This document shows positions 1 through 8,163 of a stretch of DNA of 27,959 nucleotides, piece by piece. A program made the position numbers and the translations under genes. Positions within the stretch are counted from its first letter, which is position 1. Each line of letters begins with the position of its first letter. The notes beneath the pieces are model-generated. The model was given only the letters and a program-made list of their open reading frames with translations, was not told the origin of the DNA and searched no databases. Where the stretch lies: NCBI GenBank assembly GCA_964528755.1, contig CAZGWN010000053.1, positions 1 through 27,959 of the forward strand, in the 5' to 3' direction. Source of the stretch: Raineyella sp964528755. Lineage in GTDB: Bacteria; Actinomycetota; Actinomycetes; Propionibacteriales; Propionibacteriaceae.

Positions 1-1175
1 CCTTCCTGGCGTTGTGTGCGGGCGTGTCGAATGCCTTCCTCACCGGTGACCTGTTCAACCTGTACGTCGGTTTCGAGATGCTGCTGTTCGCCTCCTTCGT
101 CCTGCTCACCCTCGGTGGCACCGCCGAGCGGATCACCGCCGGCACGACGTATGTGGTGGTGTCGCTGGTCGGTTCGCTGCTCTTCCTCATCGCCCTGGCC
201 GCGGTGTATGCCGCCACCGGCACGGTCAACATGGCCCAACTGGGGATCCGGCTGGCGGACCTGCCGCCCGGCGTCCAGCAGGTGTTGCACCTGATCCTGC
301 TGACCGTGTTCGGGATCAAGGCGGCGGTCTTCCCCCTGTCGGCCTGGCTGCCCGACTCGTACCCGACCGCGCCCGCCCCGGTCACCGCGGTGTTCGCCGG
401 CCTGCTCACCAAGGTCGGGGTGTACGCGATGATCCGCACCCAGACCGTGCTGTTCCCGGACGAGTCGCTGCAGAAGCCGCTGGTGGTGCTGGGGATCCTC
501 ACCATGATCGGCGGCATCCTCGGGGCGGTCGCCCAGGGCGAGATCAAGCGGATGCTGTCCTTCACCCTGGTCAGCCACATCGGCTACATGGTGTTCGGGA
601 TCGCGGTGGCGACGCCGGCCGGCCTGTCCGGGGCGATCTTCTACACCGCGCACCACATCCTGGTCCAGACCGCCCTGTTCCTCGTCGCCGGCCTGATCGA
701 ACAACGCGGCGGGTCGACGTCGCTGAACGACCTGGGCGGGCTGGCGGCAGCATCACCGGTGTTGGGTGTCCTGTTCCTCGTGCCGGCGCTCAACCTCGCC
801 GGGATCCCGCCCCTGTCGGGCTTCATCGGCAAGGTGGGTCTGCTCGGTGCCGGCATCGACACCCACGAGTGGCTGATCCAGGTCGGGGTCGCCGCGATGC
901 TGGTGACCAGCCTGCTGACCCTGTTCGCCATGGCCAAGGTGTGGAACCGGGCGTTCTGGCAGAAGATGCCGCTGGTGGAGAACGAGGACGGCAAGCTCGT
1001 CGAGGCGGGCCAGCCGCTGCAGCCGTCGATGGCCGCGGTGGCCGGCGTGCTGGTCGCGATCGGCGTCTCGCTCAGTGTGCTGGCGGGTCCCCTGTACGCG
1101 TACACGGACCGGGCAGCCGCCGACGCGGGCAACGGGTCGTACACGACGGCGCTGCTGCCGGAGGGGGTCCGATGA
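1..1175 (+). CDS. mrpD: Na+/H+ antiporter subunit D (MrpD/MnhD), 5'-truncated
   Basis: Membrane subunit of the multisubunit Mrp cation/proton antiporter, related to the proton-pumping NuoL/M/N subunits of complex I. The frame is open to the first base of the window (it reads FLAL before the first possible start, a TTG at 12), so the true start lies upstream. Visible family features are the NAFLTGDLFNLYVGFEM segment, the long hydrophobic helices, the KAAVFPLSAWLPDSYPTAPAPV block with its conserved Lys and Pro residues, and GEIKRMLSFTLVSHIGYM near the middle. About 390 C-terminal residues are present, roughly three quarters of the usual length of about 500. Its TGA overlaps the mrpE ATG by 4 bp, so the two are translationally coupled. 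The mrpA to mrpC genes are expected just outside the window. Confidence 0.95.
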   Translation, partial: FLALCAGVSNAFLTGDLFNLYVGFEMLLFASFVLLTLGGTAERITAGTTYVVVSLVGSLLFLIALAAVYAATGTVNMAQLGIRLADLPPGVQQVLHLILLTVFGIKAAVFPLSAWLPDSYPTAPAPVTAVFAGLLTKVGVYAMIRTQTVLFPDESLQKPLVVLGILTMIGGILGAVAQGEIKRMLSFTLVSHIGYMVFGIAVATPAGLSGAIFYTAHHILVQTALFLVAGLIEQRGGSTSLNDLGGLAAASPVLGVLFLVPALNLAGIPPLSGFIGKVGLLGAGIDTHEWLIQVGVAAMLVTSLLTLFAMAKVWNRAFWQKMPLVENEDGKLVEAGQPLQPSMAAVAGVLVAIGVSLSVLAGPLYAYTDRAAADAGNGSYTTALLPEGVR

Positions 1176-1789
1176 GTAGCCGTCAGCCGCCGATCCGGCC
1201 CGAGGTCGTCCCGGAGGTCATCGAGTCGGCCGAGGGCCGTCGCCCGCGCCGCAGCCGGGTCGGGTTCCGGGCCGTGCTCGCCGCGGTGATCATCTGGTGC
1301 ATGCTGTGGGGCTCGTTCGACCTGCGGACGGTCCTCGGTGGTGCCCTGGTGGCCGTCGCGATCGCCGTGCTTTTCCCGTTGCCGCCGATCCGGTTCCGCG
1401 GCCGGATCCGTCCGTGGCGGGCCGTACGGCTGGTGGTGGCCACCCTGGCCGATCTGGTCGTCTCGTCGATACGGGTGATGGTGCTGGCGGTGAACTGGCG
1501 CCACCCCGTCCGGTCGGCGGTCGTGGCGGTCCGGCTGCGGACGTCCTCGGACCTGCTCATCGCCATGATCGTCGAGATCGTCGGACTGGTGCCGGGTTCG
1601 GTCGTCGTCGAACTGATCCGGTCCACCTCCACCATCTACGTGCACGTCCTCGACGTCCGCGACGACCGGCACCTGGACGAGGCCCGCGTGGGCGTACGGA
1701 TGGTGGAGGAACGGGTGATCCGCGCGTTCGGCACCGACGAGGAGTACGCGGCGCTGGCCGCCGGTGGCCACCCGGAGGGAGCGTCATGA
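1172..1789 (+). CDS. mrpE: Na+/H+ antiporter subunit E (MrpE)
   Basis: 205 residues. Small membrane subunit needed for assembly of the Mrp antiporter. The N-terminal 30 or so residues are charged and cytosolic. Two hydrophobic segments follow (around AVLAAVIIWCMLWGSF and VLGGALVAVAIAVLF), then a soluble domain with the family's SSDLLIAMIVEIVGLVPGSVVVEL core and the TIYVHVLD strand. The start is the ATG at 1172, which overlaps the mrpD stop (ATGA). An earlier in-frame start at 869 would lie deep inside mrpD and was rejected. The stop overlaps the mrpF start in the same ATGA manner. The family call rests on both gene order and sequence. Confidence 0.93.
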   Translation: MSSRQPPIRPEVVPEVIESAEGRRPRRSRVGFRAVLAAVIIWCMLWGSFDLRTVLGGALVAVAIAVLFPLPPIRFRGRIRPWRAVRLVVATLADLVVSSIRVMVLAVNWRHPVRSAVVAVRLRTSSDLLIAMIVEIVGLVPGSVVVELIRSTSTIYVHVLDVRDDRHLDEARVGVRMVEERVIRAFGTDEEYAALAAGGHPEGAS

Positions 1790-2196
1790 TCGGGATCCTC
1801 AACACCATCGAGCTGGTGGTCGTGGCCATTGCCGTCGCCGCCCTCGCGACCGCGGGCGCGGTGACCCTGATCCGGGTGGCGAAGGGACCGACCAGTCTGG
1901 ACCGGATCATCAGCAGTGACCTCGTGGTCGGGATCGTCGTCGGCGGATTCGCCCTGCATGTCGTGCTGACCGGCCGGGCGACCACCCTCCCGATCATGCT
2001 GGCGATCTCGCTGGTCGGATTCATCGGCGCGGTGGCGATGGCCCGGTTCGTGCACGACCAGGTCGCCGTCACGCCGGAGGCCCCGCGGCGCCTTCGTCGG
2101 CGGCGCGGCGGGAGCGAGGCCGGGTCCTCGGGCGCCGATGAGGGGGCCCCGGGCACCTCCGGGGAGCCGGGCCGCGTGGGGGAGGAAGGATCATGA
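1786..2196 (+). CDS. mrpF: Na+/H+ antiporter subunit F (MrpF)
   Basis: 136 residues with three predicted transmembrane helices in the first 85 (LVVVAIAVAALATAGAV; DLVVGIVVGGFALHVVL; LPIMLAISLVGFIGAVAMARF). The family signature between helices 1 and 2 is GPTSLDRIISSD. MrpF is a minor subunit of the antiporter, implicated in cation or bile-salt efflux in other bacteria. Odd feature: residues 85-136 form an Arg-rich stretch (RRLRRRRGG) followed by a Gly/Ser/Glu-rich tail. Typical MrpF proteins end near residue 90, so this looks like a lineage-specific disordered extension. The gene overlaps mrpE and mrpG by 4 bp at each end. Confidence 0.93.
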   Translation: MIGILNTIELVVVAIAVAALATAGAVTLIRVAKGPTSLDRIISSDLVVGIVVGGFALHVVLTGRATTLPIMLAISLVGFIGAVAMARFVHDQVAVTPEAPRRLRRRRGGSEAGSSGADEGAPGTSGEPGRVGEEGS

Positions 2197-2678
2197 TCGA
2201 CATCGAGCTGGTCGACGCGGTGCTCGACCTCTTCGCCGCCCTGCTGTGCCTGTTCGGTGCGGCGATGTGCCTGACCGCCGCGATCGGGCTGGTCCGGTTC
2301 CCTGACCTGATCTCCCGGATGCACCCGGCGGCCAAGCCGCAGAGCCTGGGCCTGCTTGTCCTCGCGCTGGCCGTCGTCCTCCACCTGCGGACCTGGCGGG
2401 CGGCGCTGCTGATGCTTCTGGTGGCGACCCTGCAGATGGTCACCGTCACCCTCGCCTCCCACATCGTGGCCCGGACCGGCTATCGGGCGCACTTCGTCGA
2501 GTCGGGGACGCTGGTCGCCGACGAACTGGCACCGGTCGTGCACCGGGACCGCAAGGCCGCCGTCACGGGCGGGCGCCGGATGTCCGCGGGATCCGGCGGA
2601 CCCGATGGCGGGCAGACTGGTGGTGCGGCGGAGCCGTCCGGACCGCCCTCGTCCGATCCGAACCAGGAGACCCCGTGA
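2193..2678 (+). CDS. mrpG: Na+/H+ antiporter subunit G (MrpG)
   Basis: 161 residues, last subunit of the Mrp operon. Three hydrophobic helices occupy residues 8-100. The typical MrpG motif GLVRFPDLISRMHPAAKPQSLG lies between helices 1 and 2, with the conserved RxPD and R-x-H-x(3)-K. After about residue 100 the protein continues as a soluble tail rich in Gly, Pro and Ser, again longer than usual. The start overlaps mrpF (ATGA). The stop overlaps the GTG of the following protease gene (GTGA), so that gene is probably part of the same transcript. Confidence 0.93.
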   Translation: MIDIELVDAVLDLFAALLCLFGAAMCLTAAIGLVRFPDLISRMHPAAKPQSLGLLVLALAVVLHLRTWRAALLMLLVATLQMVTVTLASHIVARTGYRAHFVESGTLVADELAPVVHRDRKAAVTGGRRMSAGSGGPDGGQTGGAAEPSGPPSSDPNQETP

Positions 2679-3859
2679 ACCCCGACCTTCCGCCCGTCCC
2701 GGGCGGACCCGCACCCGGAGTCCCCACCCCGGTGCCGATCGGTCCCGCCACCCTCGCGCCGGTACCGACCCTGCCGACGACGGAGGAGGACTACTACGGC
2801 TTCCTGCGTACGCCGCGGTTCCGCTGGTGGAAGGGCCTGCTGGGGATCCTCGCGCTCGGCGCGCTGACGCTGGTCCTCGGCGGCATTCTCGGCTTCGTCG
2901 GGATGCTCATCGACCTGGCCACCGGGGCGATCACCTGGGACCAGCTCACGGATACCGCCCGGGGGGAGATACCGATCGGCCCTGCCCTGTTCATCGCCAA
3001 CAACCTCGGCCTGGCCGCGCTGATCTGGGCGTCGATGCTGCTCAACCGGGCGTTCTTCGGCCAGCGCGGCGGATTCCTCGGCTCGATCGCGGGCCGACTG
3101 CGGTGGGCGCTGCTCGGCCGGCTGGCCCTCGTCCTCGGGCTTCCGTGGGCGATCTGGGTGGGACTCGACCTCGCCCTCACCCCCGGGATCTTCTCCGGCA
3201 TGCAGATCACCGGGCCCACGATCGTGCTGGCAGCACTGACCCTTGTCACGACGCCGCTCCAGTCGGTGGGTGAGGAGTACGCCTTTCGCGGGTTCGTCCC
3301 CCGTTGCGTCGCCGCGATGATCCCGAACCGCCGGGCCGCCCTGGCCGTCGCCGCGGTGGTCGGCTCGGTGCTGTTCATGGTCGCCCACGCGGCCGCCGAC
3401 CCGTGGCTGAACGTCTACTACTTCGGGCTCGGGCTCGTCTTCACCGCACTGACCTGGCGCAGCGGCGGTCTGGAGGCCTCCATGCTGGTGCATGCGGTGA
3501 ACAACACGATCACCCTCGTCCCGGTCGTGCTCGCCGGCGCGCTCACCGAGGCGTTCAACCGGTCCAGCGGCGTCGCCGGGCCGGCCATCCTCATCCCGCT
3601 GGCCGTCGGGATCATCCTCATCGGTGTGCTCGAGTGGGCGATGAGACGCTGGCACATCGCGCGGACCGGCGCGCCCGGGCTGGCCGAGATGGCGCCGCCG
3701 ATGACGTCCCCGGCCACCCTCGCGTACGGGACTCCCGCCGCGCCCGACGATCGGGTTACCCTGGACTCCTATGAGCACGATCACAGCCCGCACCGGCCGA
3801 CCGACCCCTCTTCCGGCGACGGTCAGCCCGGCGACCGCGACGGGGGAGGACGTCCCTGA
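2675..3859 (+). CDS. CPBP-family intramembrane glutamic endopeptidase
   Basis: 394 residues, multi-pass membrane protein of the CPBP (CAAX protease and bacteriocin-processing, Abi/Rce1-like) family. The catalytic motif EEYAFRG starts near residue 200 (Glu200, Glu201, Arg205). The second and third motifs follow as the His-containing VAHAAAD and the HAVNNT segment, which supply the other active-site residues. The first 45 or so residues are a Pro-rich cytosolic tail. The GTG start overlaps the mrpG stop, which argues for this start and for co-transcription with mrp. The last 89 bp overlap the next gene. Family membership is clear. The substrate is unknown, and I see no bacteriocin precursor nearby. 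Confidence 0.85.
   Translation: MNPDLPPVPGGPAPGVPTPVPIGPATLAPVPTLPTTEEDYYGFLRTPRFRWWKGLLGILALGALTLVLGGILGFVGMLIDLATGAITWDQLTDTARGEIPIGPALFIANNLGLAALIWASMLLNRAFFGQRGGFLGSIAGRLRWALLGRLALVLGLPWAIWVGLDLALTPGIFSGMQITGPTIVLAALTLVTTPLQSVGEEYAFRGFVPRCVAAMIPNRRAALAVAAVVGSVLFMVAHAAADPWLNVYYFGLGLVFTALTWRSGGLEASMLVHAVNNTITLVPVVLAGALTEAFNRSSGVAGPAILIPLAVGIILIGVLEWAMRRWHIARTGAPGLAEMAPPMTSPATLAYGTPAAPDDRVTLDSYEHDHSPHRPTDPSSGDGQPGDRDGGGRP
3757..3762 (+). promoter_or_regulatory. -10 box inside the protease gene, for the radical SAM gene
   Basis: TACCCT ends 8 bp before the ATG at 3771 and no Shine-Dalgarno sequence precedes that ATG. The spacing suits a leaderless or nearly leaderless transcript that starts within the end of the upstream gene. 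This is inference from pattern only. Confidence 0.4.
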
Positions 3860-5795
3860 GTCACTCTTCCCGCGCCTGGAGCCGCTGCTCGCGCGGGTGA
3901 ACAAGCCGATCCAGTACGTCGGCGGCGAGCTCAACCAGATCGTCAAGGACTGGGCGGCCACGCCGGTGCGCTGGTGCCTGTCCTACCCGGACGCGTACGA
4001 GGTCGGCCAGCCCAACCAGGGCATCGCCATCCTGTACGAGGTGCTCAACGAGACCGACTGGGCGCTGGCCGAGCGGACCTACACCGTGTGGCCGGACATG
4101 GCCGAGCAGATGCGCGCGGCCGGCGTGCCACAGTTCACCCTGGACGCGCACCGGGCGGTGTCCGCGTTCGACATCGTGGGTTTCAGCTTCGCCACCGAAC
4201 TCGGCTACACCAACATGTTGGAGACCCTCGACCTGGCCGGGATCCCGCTGCACGCGGCCGAGCGCGGCGAGGACTGTCCGATCGTGCTGGCCGGGGGGCA
4301 TGCCGCGTTCAACCCCGAGCCGATCGCCGACTTCCTCGACGCGGCCGTGCTCGGGGACGGCGAGGAGGTTGCGCTGGCGATCTCGGCGGTCATCCGGGAA
4401 TGGAAGGACGAGGACCGCCCCGGCGGGCGGGTCGGCCTGCTGGAGCGGCTGGCCGCCTCCGGCGGCGTCTACGTGCCTGCGTTCTACGACGTGGACTACC
4501 TGCCCGACGGGCGGATCCGCCGGGTGGCCCCGCACCGGCCGGGGGTGCCGTACACGGTCCGCAAGCACACCCTGATGGACCTGGACAACTGGCCCTACCC
4601 GAAGCATCCGCTGGTGCCGTTGGCCGAGACCGTCCACGAGCGCTACTCGGTGGAGGTCTTCCGCGGGTGCACCCGCGGCTGCCGGTTCTGCCAGGCGGGG
4701 ATGATCACCCGCCCGGTCCGCGAGCGCAGCATCGACACCATCGGGCAGATGGTCGCGGGGGGACTCGCCGCCACCGGCCTGGAGGAGGTCGGGCTGCTGT
4801 CGCTGTCGTCGGCCGATCACTCCGAGATCGCCGAGGTGACCCGTCAGCTCGCCGACCGGTACGAGGGGTCGAACGTCTCGCTGTCCCTGCCGTCGACCCG
4901 GGTGGATGCCTTCAACATCGACCTGGCCAACGAGCTGTCCCGCAACGGCCGCCGGTCCGGGTTGACCTTCGCGCCCGAGGGTGGCACCGAGCGGATGCGC
5001 CGGGTGATCAACAAGCAGGTCGACGAGGAGGACCTGATCCGCACGGTCGCCACCGCCTTCTCGCACGGCTGGCGGCAGGTGAAGCTGTACTTCATGGCCG
5101 GTCTGCCCACCGAGACCGACGAGGACGTGGTGGCGATCGCCGATCTGGCCCGCAAGGTCATCGAGACGGGCCGGCAGGTGTCGGGGCGGCGCGACATCCG
5201 CTGCACGGTGTCGATCGGCGGATTCGTGCCCAAGCCGCACACCCCGTTCCAGTGGGCCGCCCAGCTCGATGCGGAGACCCTGGACAACCGGCTGCACCGG
5301 TTGCGGGACGCGATTCGGGCCGACCGGCAGTACGGCAGATCGATCGGGTTCCGCTACCACGACGGTGAGCCCGGCATCGTCGAGGGGCTGTTGTCGCGCG
5401 GCGACCGGCGGGTCGGGGCCGTGATCGAGGCGGTGTGGCGCGCGGGCGGTCACTTCGACGGCTGGTCGGAGTACTTCTCTCCCGAGCGGTGGCAGCAGTG
5501 CGCGGCCCAGGTCCTCGCCGATCAGCCGGTCGACCTGGCCTGGTACACCACCCGGGAACGTGACTGGGACGAGGTGCTGCCCTGGGACCACCTCGATGCC
5601 GGGCTGGACCGGGACTGGCTGTGGGACGACTGGCAGGACTCGCTGGACGAGCGGCCCGTCGACGACTGCCGGTGGAACCCGTGCTACGACTGCGGGGTGT
5701 GCCCGCAGATGGACACCGAGATCCAGATCGGCCCCAGCGGCCGGTCCCTGCTGCCGCTCACCCCGGTGCGGTCACCGCTGCGCAGCGGGAGCTGA
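3771..5795 (+). CDS. TIGR03960-family B12-binding-type radical SAM protein
   Basis: 674 residues. The N-terminal part has the family opening SLFPRLEPLLARVNKPIQYVG and a Rossmann-like, B12-binding-type region. The radical SAM core carries C-TRG-C-RF-C at residues 300, 304 and 307, so it is predicted to bind a [4Fe-4S] cluster and S-adenosylmethionine. A second Cys cluster, CYDCGVC (residues 638, 641, 644), lies near the C-terminus and could bind another metal or cluster. The reaction is not established for this family. Partner proteins of the TIGR03936 type are normally encoded next door or fused. Here that partner starts only at 11127. The start overlaps the protease gene by 89 bp. No later in-frame start exists before the conserved region, which supports the ATG. 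Confidence 0.92.
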   Translation: MSTITARTGRPTPLPATVSPATATGEDVPESLFPRLEPLLARVNKPIQYVGGELNQIVKDWAATPVRWCLSYPDAYEVGQPNQGIAILYEVLNETDWALAERTYTVWPDMAEQMRAAGVPQFTLDAHRAVSAFDIVGFSFATELGYTNMLETLDLAGIPLHAAERGEDCPIVLAGGHAAFNPEPIADFLDAAVLGDGEEVALAISAVIREWKDEDRPGGRVGLLERLAASGGVYVPAFYDVDYLPDGRIRRVAPHRPGVPYTVRKHTLMDLDNWPYPKHPLVPLAETVHERYSVEVFRGCTRGCRFCQAGMITRPVRERSIDTIGQMVAGGLAATGLEEVGLLSLSSADHSEIAEVTRQLADRYEGSNVSLSLPSTRVDAFNIDLANELSRNGRRSGLTFAPEGGTERMRRVINKQVDEEDLIRTVATAFSHGWRQVKLYFMAGLPTETDEDVVAIADLARKVIETGRQVSGRRDIRCTVSIGGFVPKPHTPFQWAAQLDAETLDNRLHRLRDAIRADRQYGRSIGFRYHDGEPGIVEGLLSRGDRRVGAVIEAVWRAGGHFDGWSEYFSPERWQQCAAQVLADQPVDLAWYTTRERDWDEVLPWDHLDAGLDRDWLWDDWQDSLDERPVDDCRWNPCYDCGVCPQMDTEIQIGPSGRSLLPLTPVRSPLRSGS

Positions 5796-5798
5796 CCC

Positions 5799-5822
5799 GG
5801 GCCGGCTCGCTCAGCGGGCCGG
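5799..5822. terminator. Hairpin between convergent genes
   Basis: CCGGCTCGC (5802-5810), a 3-base loop and GCGGGCCGG (5814-5822) form a 9-bp stem with one G-U pair. It lies between the ends of the radical SAM gene (plus) and the malic enzyme gene (minus). There is no clear T-tract, so this is a possible bidirectional terminator of the kind common in high-GC bacteria. The element arose from, or overlaps, a 17-bp tandem duplication. Confidence 0.45.
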
Positions 5823-5831
5823 TTCGCTCAG
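5799..5831. repeat. 17-bp tandem duplication over the malic enzyme stop codon
   Basis: GGGCCGGCTCGCTCAG (5799-5814) and GGGCCGGTTCGCTCAG (5816-5831) are two copies of a 16-bp unit, differing at one base and separated by one base. The second copy contains the malic enzyme stop codon (5828-5830, read on the minus strand). Confidence 0.8.
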
Positions 5832-7543
5832 TCCGCCACCACCTTCGGATACGCCGGGACCCACATCGCCTCGAACACCTGCTGGACCGGGTCGGTCAAC
5901 GGCCGTTCGGCGAGCCCTTCCTCCTCGGCGGTCGCGGCGACGGCCAGCGCGACCGTCGCCGACACCGAGCGCAGGTCGTGGATGCCGGGCAGCAGGGAGG
6001 CGCCGGGCACGCCGGCGCGGGTCCGGGAGGCGACGGCCCGGGCCGACGCGGCGATCATCGCGTCGCTGACCCGGGTGGCGCGGCAGGCGATGACCCCGAG
6101 CCCGATGCCGGGGAAGACCAGCGCATTGTTCGCCTGGGCGATCTCGTGGCGGACGCCGCGGTGGACGATCGGCCCGAACGGGGAGCCGGTGGCGATCAGG
6201 GCCCGGCCGTCGGTCCACTCCAGCAGGTCGGCGGGGACGGCCTCGGCCTTCGAGGTCGGGTTGGACAGGGGCAGGATGATCGGTCGGTCGACGTGGCGGG
6301 CCAAGTCACGTACGACCGGTTCGGTGAACGCCCCGGCCCGGGCCGAGGTGCCGATGAGGACGGTCGGGCGGACGTTGCGGACGACGTCGGCCAGCCCGTA
6401 CTCCCCGGCGACCGCGGTCGTCCAGTCGGCCAGTTCGGCGTCGCGGCGGGCGTACGGGGCCTGGAACGGGCGCATCGAGGTGCCCAAACCCTCCCGCAGC
6501 AGACCGTGCGAGCCCAGTCCCCAGAACTGACGGTTCGCCTCCTCGACGCTCAGCCCGTCGGCGACCATCATGTCGCGCAGCACGTCGGCGATGCCGATCC
6601 CGGCGGTGCCCGCGCCGAACACGACGATCCGCTGGTCCCGCAGCGCCTCCCCGGTCACCTGCAGCGCGGACAGGACGGCCGCCACGACCACGGCCGCGGT
6701 GCCCTGGATGTCGTCGTTGAAGGCGCAGTAGTCGTGCCGGTAGCGTTCCAGCACCCGGTGGGCGTTGGCGGCCCCGAAGTCCTCGAAGTGGATCATCGCG
6801 TGCGGGAACATCTGCGCGGCGGTCTCCATGAACTGCTGGACGAACTCGTCGTAGCGCTCGCCGCGGATCCGGGAGTGCCGAACCCCCAGGTAGTTCTCGT
6901 CGTTGAGCAGGCCCACGTTGTCGGTGCCGACGTCGAGCACCACCGGCAGTACCCGTTTGGGATGGATCCCCGCGGCGGCGGTGTAGACGGCGAGCTTGCC
7001 GACGGTGATCCGTACCCCGCCCACGCCCTGGTCACCGATCCCGAGGATGCCCTCCGAATCGGTCACCACGATCAGGTCGACATCCTCGGGCCCCTGCCCG
7101 TATGCCGCCAGGGACTCCGCGATCCGGCCGGGGTCGTCGATGGACAGGAAGACGCCGCGGGGGCGCTGCATCCAGTGGCTGTAGCGCTCGATCGCCTCGC
7201 CGATCGTCGGCGTGTAGACGATCGGCAGCATCTCCTCCAGATGCTCGGCCAGCAGCTTGTAGTAAAGGACCTCGTTGCGGTCGTGCAGGCCCTCCAGGTA
7301 CGTGTTGCGGGCCAAGGGCGTCGGCTGGTCGCGGTACTGCTCGTAGACCTTCTTGAGCTGGGTGTTGAGCGAGGTGACGCCGGCCGGGAGAAGCCCGATG
7401 ACGCCGAGGGCCTCCCGGTCGCCGGTCCGGAAGGCGGTGCCCTGGTTCACCAACGGCAGGCCGAGCACCTCCCGTCCGCGAACGTGGATGTGAACGGTCT
7501 CACCCTCGGGACCCCTGACGAACTCGTACGGCGCGCTGCCCAT
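5828..7543 (-). CDS. maeA: NAD-type malic enzyme
   Basis: 571 residues, the usual length of the large (MaeA/SfcA) malic enzyme. It converts malate and NAD(P)+ to pyruvate, CO2 and NAD(P)H in the cytosol. Seen: catalytic Tyr110 in VYTPT; TDSEGILGIGDQGVGG (161-176) and Lys183 of the active site; metal ligands Glu254-Asp255 in HFEDF and Asp278 in FNDDIQGTA; the dinucleotide fold GAGTAGIGIAD (310-320); and LSNPTSKAE further on. The start is supported by a TAGGCT -10 box exactly 6 bp upstream, which implies a leaderless mRNA. NAD rather than NADP use is inferred from subfamily resemblance only. The gene is transcribed against its left-hand neighbour and stands inside the segment that separates the two radical SAM partner genes. 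Confidence 0.93.
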   Translation of the reverse strand: MGSAPYEFVRGPEGETVHIHVRGREVLGLPLVNQGTAFRTGDREALGVIGLLPAGVTSLNTQLKKVYEQYRDQPTPLARNTYLEGLHDRNEVLYYKLLAEHLEEMLPIVYTPTIGEAIERYSHWMQRPRGVFLSIDDPGRIAESLAAYGQGPEDVDLIVVTDSEGILGIGDQGVGGVRITVGKLAVYTAAAGIHPKRVLPVVLDVGTDNVGLLNDENYLGVRHSRIRGERYDEFVQQFMETAAQMFPHAMIHFEDFGAANAHRVLERYRHDYCAFNDDIQGTAAVVVAAVLSALQVTGEALRDQRIVVFGAGTAGIGIADVLRDMMVADGLSVEEANRQFWGLGSHGLLREGLGTSMRPFQAPYARRDAELADWTTAVAGEYGLADVVRNVRPTVLIGTSARAGAFTEPVVRDLARHVDRPIILPLSNPTSKAEAVPADLLEWTDGRALIATGSPFGPIVHRGVRHEIAQANNALVFPGIGLGVIACRATRVSDAMIAASARAVASRTRAGVPGASLLPGIHDLRSVSATVALAVAATAEEEGLAERPLTDPVQQVFEAMWVPAYPKVVAD

Positions 7544-7549
7544 GGCGGC

Positions 7550-7555
7550 AGCCTA
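7550..7555 (-). promoter_or_regulatory. -10 box of the malic enzyme gene
   Basis: On the minus strand TAGGCT is followed by GCCGCC and then the ATG at 7543. The 6-bp spacer places the transcription start on or next to the A of the start codon, as in leaderless actinobacterial genes. No Shine-Dalgarno sequence is present. Confidence 0.6.
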
Positions 7556-7565
7556 TCGGGGTGCC

Positions 7566-7590
7566 TCCGGGCGGTTGGGGGCCACCCGGA
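7566..7590 (-). terminator. Hairpin downstream of the LGFP gene
   Basis: TCCGGG (7566-7571) pairs with CCCGGA (7585-7590), and the stem continues for two more G-C pairs after one mismatch. It lies about 36 bp past the LGFP-gene stop codon and just upstream of the malic enzyme promoter. It may separate the two minus-strand units. It lacks a T-tract. Confidence 0.4.
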
Positions 7591-7626
7591 AGCCCCGGTC
7601 AGAACGCGGGGCAGGGATCCGGTGGC

Positions 7627-8163
7627 TCAGTCGGGACGGCGGGCGCGGAGTTCCTCCAGGGTGGCCGGTGCGGGTGTTGCGCCGTCCGTGATGGTCGGCC
7701 GGGCCGCGCGGGCAGCGGAGGCCTCAGGCCACCCCTCGCCGTAGACCCCGGTCGCCCTGCTCCAGAAGAGCCAACCGCCCTGGAAGTTCTGGACGACACC
7801 GTCACCGGACGGCTGTTCGCCGGAGGTCGGATAGCCGAGCCAGCCCTTCTCATAGCCCGTCTGCGCCCAGGCCTTGAGGATCTCTCCCTTCATCGGCTGG
7901 GCGCCCGTGCCGCTGGTCCAATAGATCTTGCCGCCTTGGAAGTCCTGGTAGCAGCCGTCGTTCTTGAGCCCGCACGAGGGGTCCAGCGAGGGCGATTCCA
8001 TCCACCCGAACACCGCTCCCTGCTCGATCCACTTTTGGCCCAGCGGACCCGGGACGCTCACGACGTTCTCGGCTGTGACGGCCAACGCGCCGTTGTCGGC
8101 CAAGCCCATGTGGCAGTGGTCCCGCCAACACACAAGCTCGCCTTCAGGGGCTCCCGGCCCGGG
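7627..8163 (-). CDS. LGFP-repeat C-terminal half of a frame-broken secreted protein
   Basis: This frame carries about 180 meaningful residues that continue the gene at 8144-8851 after a one-base frame change. It has two LGFP-type repeats: one around GAVFGWMESPS to FQGGKIYWTSGTGAQ, the next around GWLGYPTSGEQ to FQGGWLFWSRATGVYG. LGFP repeats occur in actinobacterial cell-wall enzymes and are thought to bind the envelope. The open frame formally extends to 8343, but that upstream part reads as shadow sequence. No start with a ribosome site lies near the repeats (GTG 8133 and ATG 8109 are the nearest candidates). I therefore read this as the second half of one gene and not as an independent gene. 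Its start coordinate marks the estimated frame-change point. Confidence 0.65.
   Translation of the reverse strand, partial: PGPGAPEGELVCWRDHCHMGLADNGALAVTAENVVSVPGPLGQKWIEQGAVFGWMESPSLDPSCGLKNDGCYQDFQGGKIYWTSGTGAQPMKGEILKAWAQTGYEKGWLGYPTSGEQPSGDGVVQNFQGGWLFWSRATGVYGEGWPEASAARAARPTITDGATPAPATLEELRARRPD

Noticed and set aside
3861..5591. Open frame of 576 residues on the minus strand
   Set aside because: Antisense to the radical SAM gene, no recognisable sequence.
5621..7744. Open frame of 707 residues on the plus strand
   Set aside because: Antisense to the malic enzyme, whose motifs are unmistakable. No domain or ribosome site.
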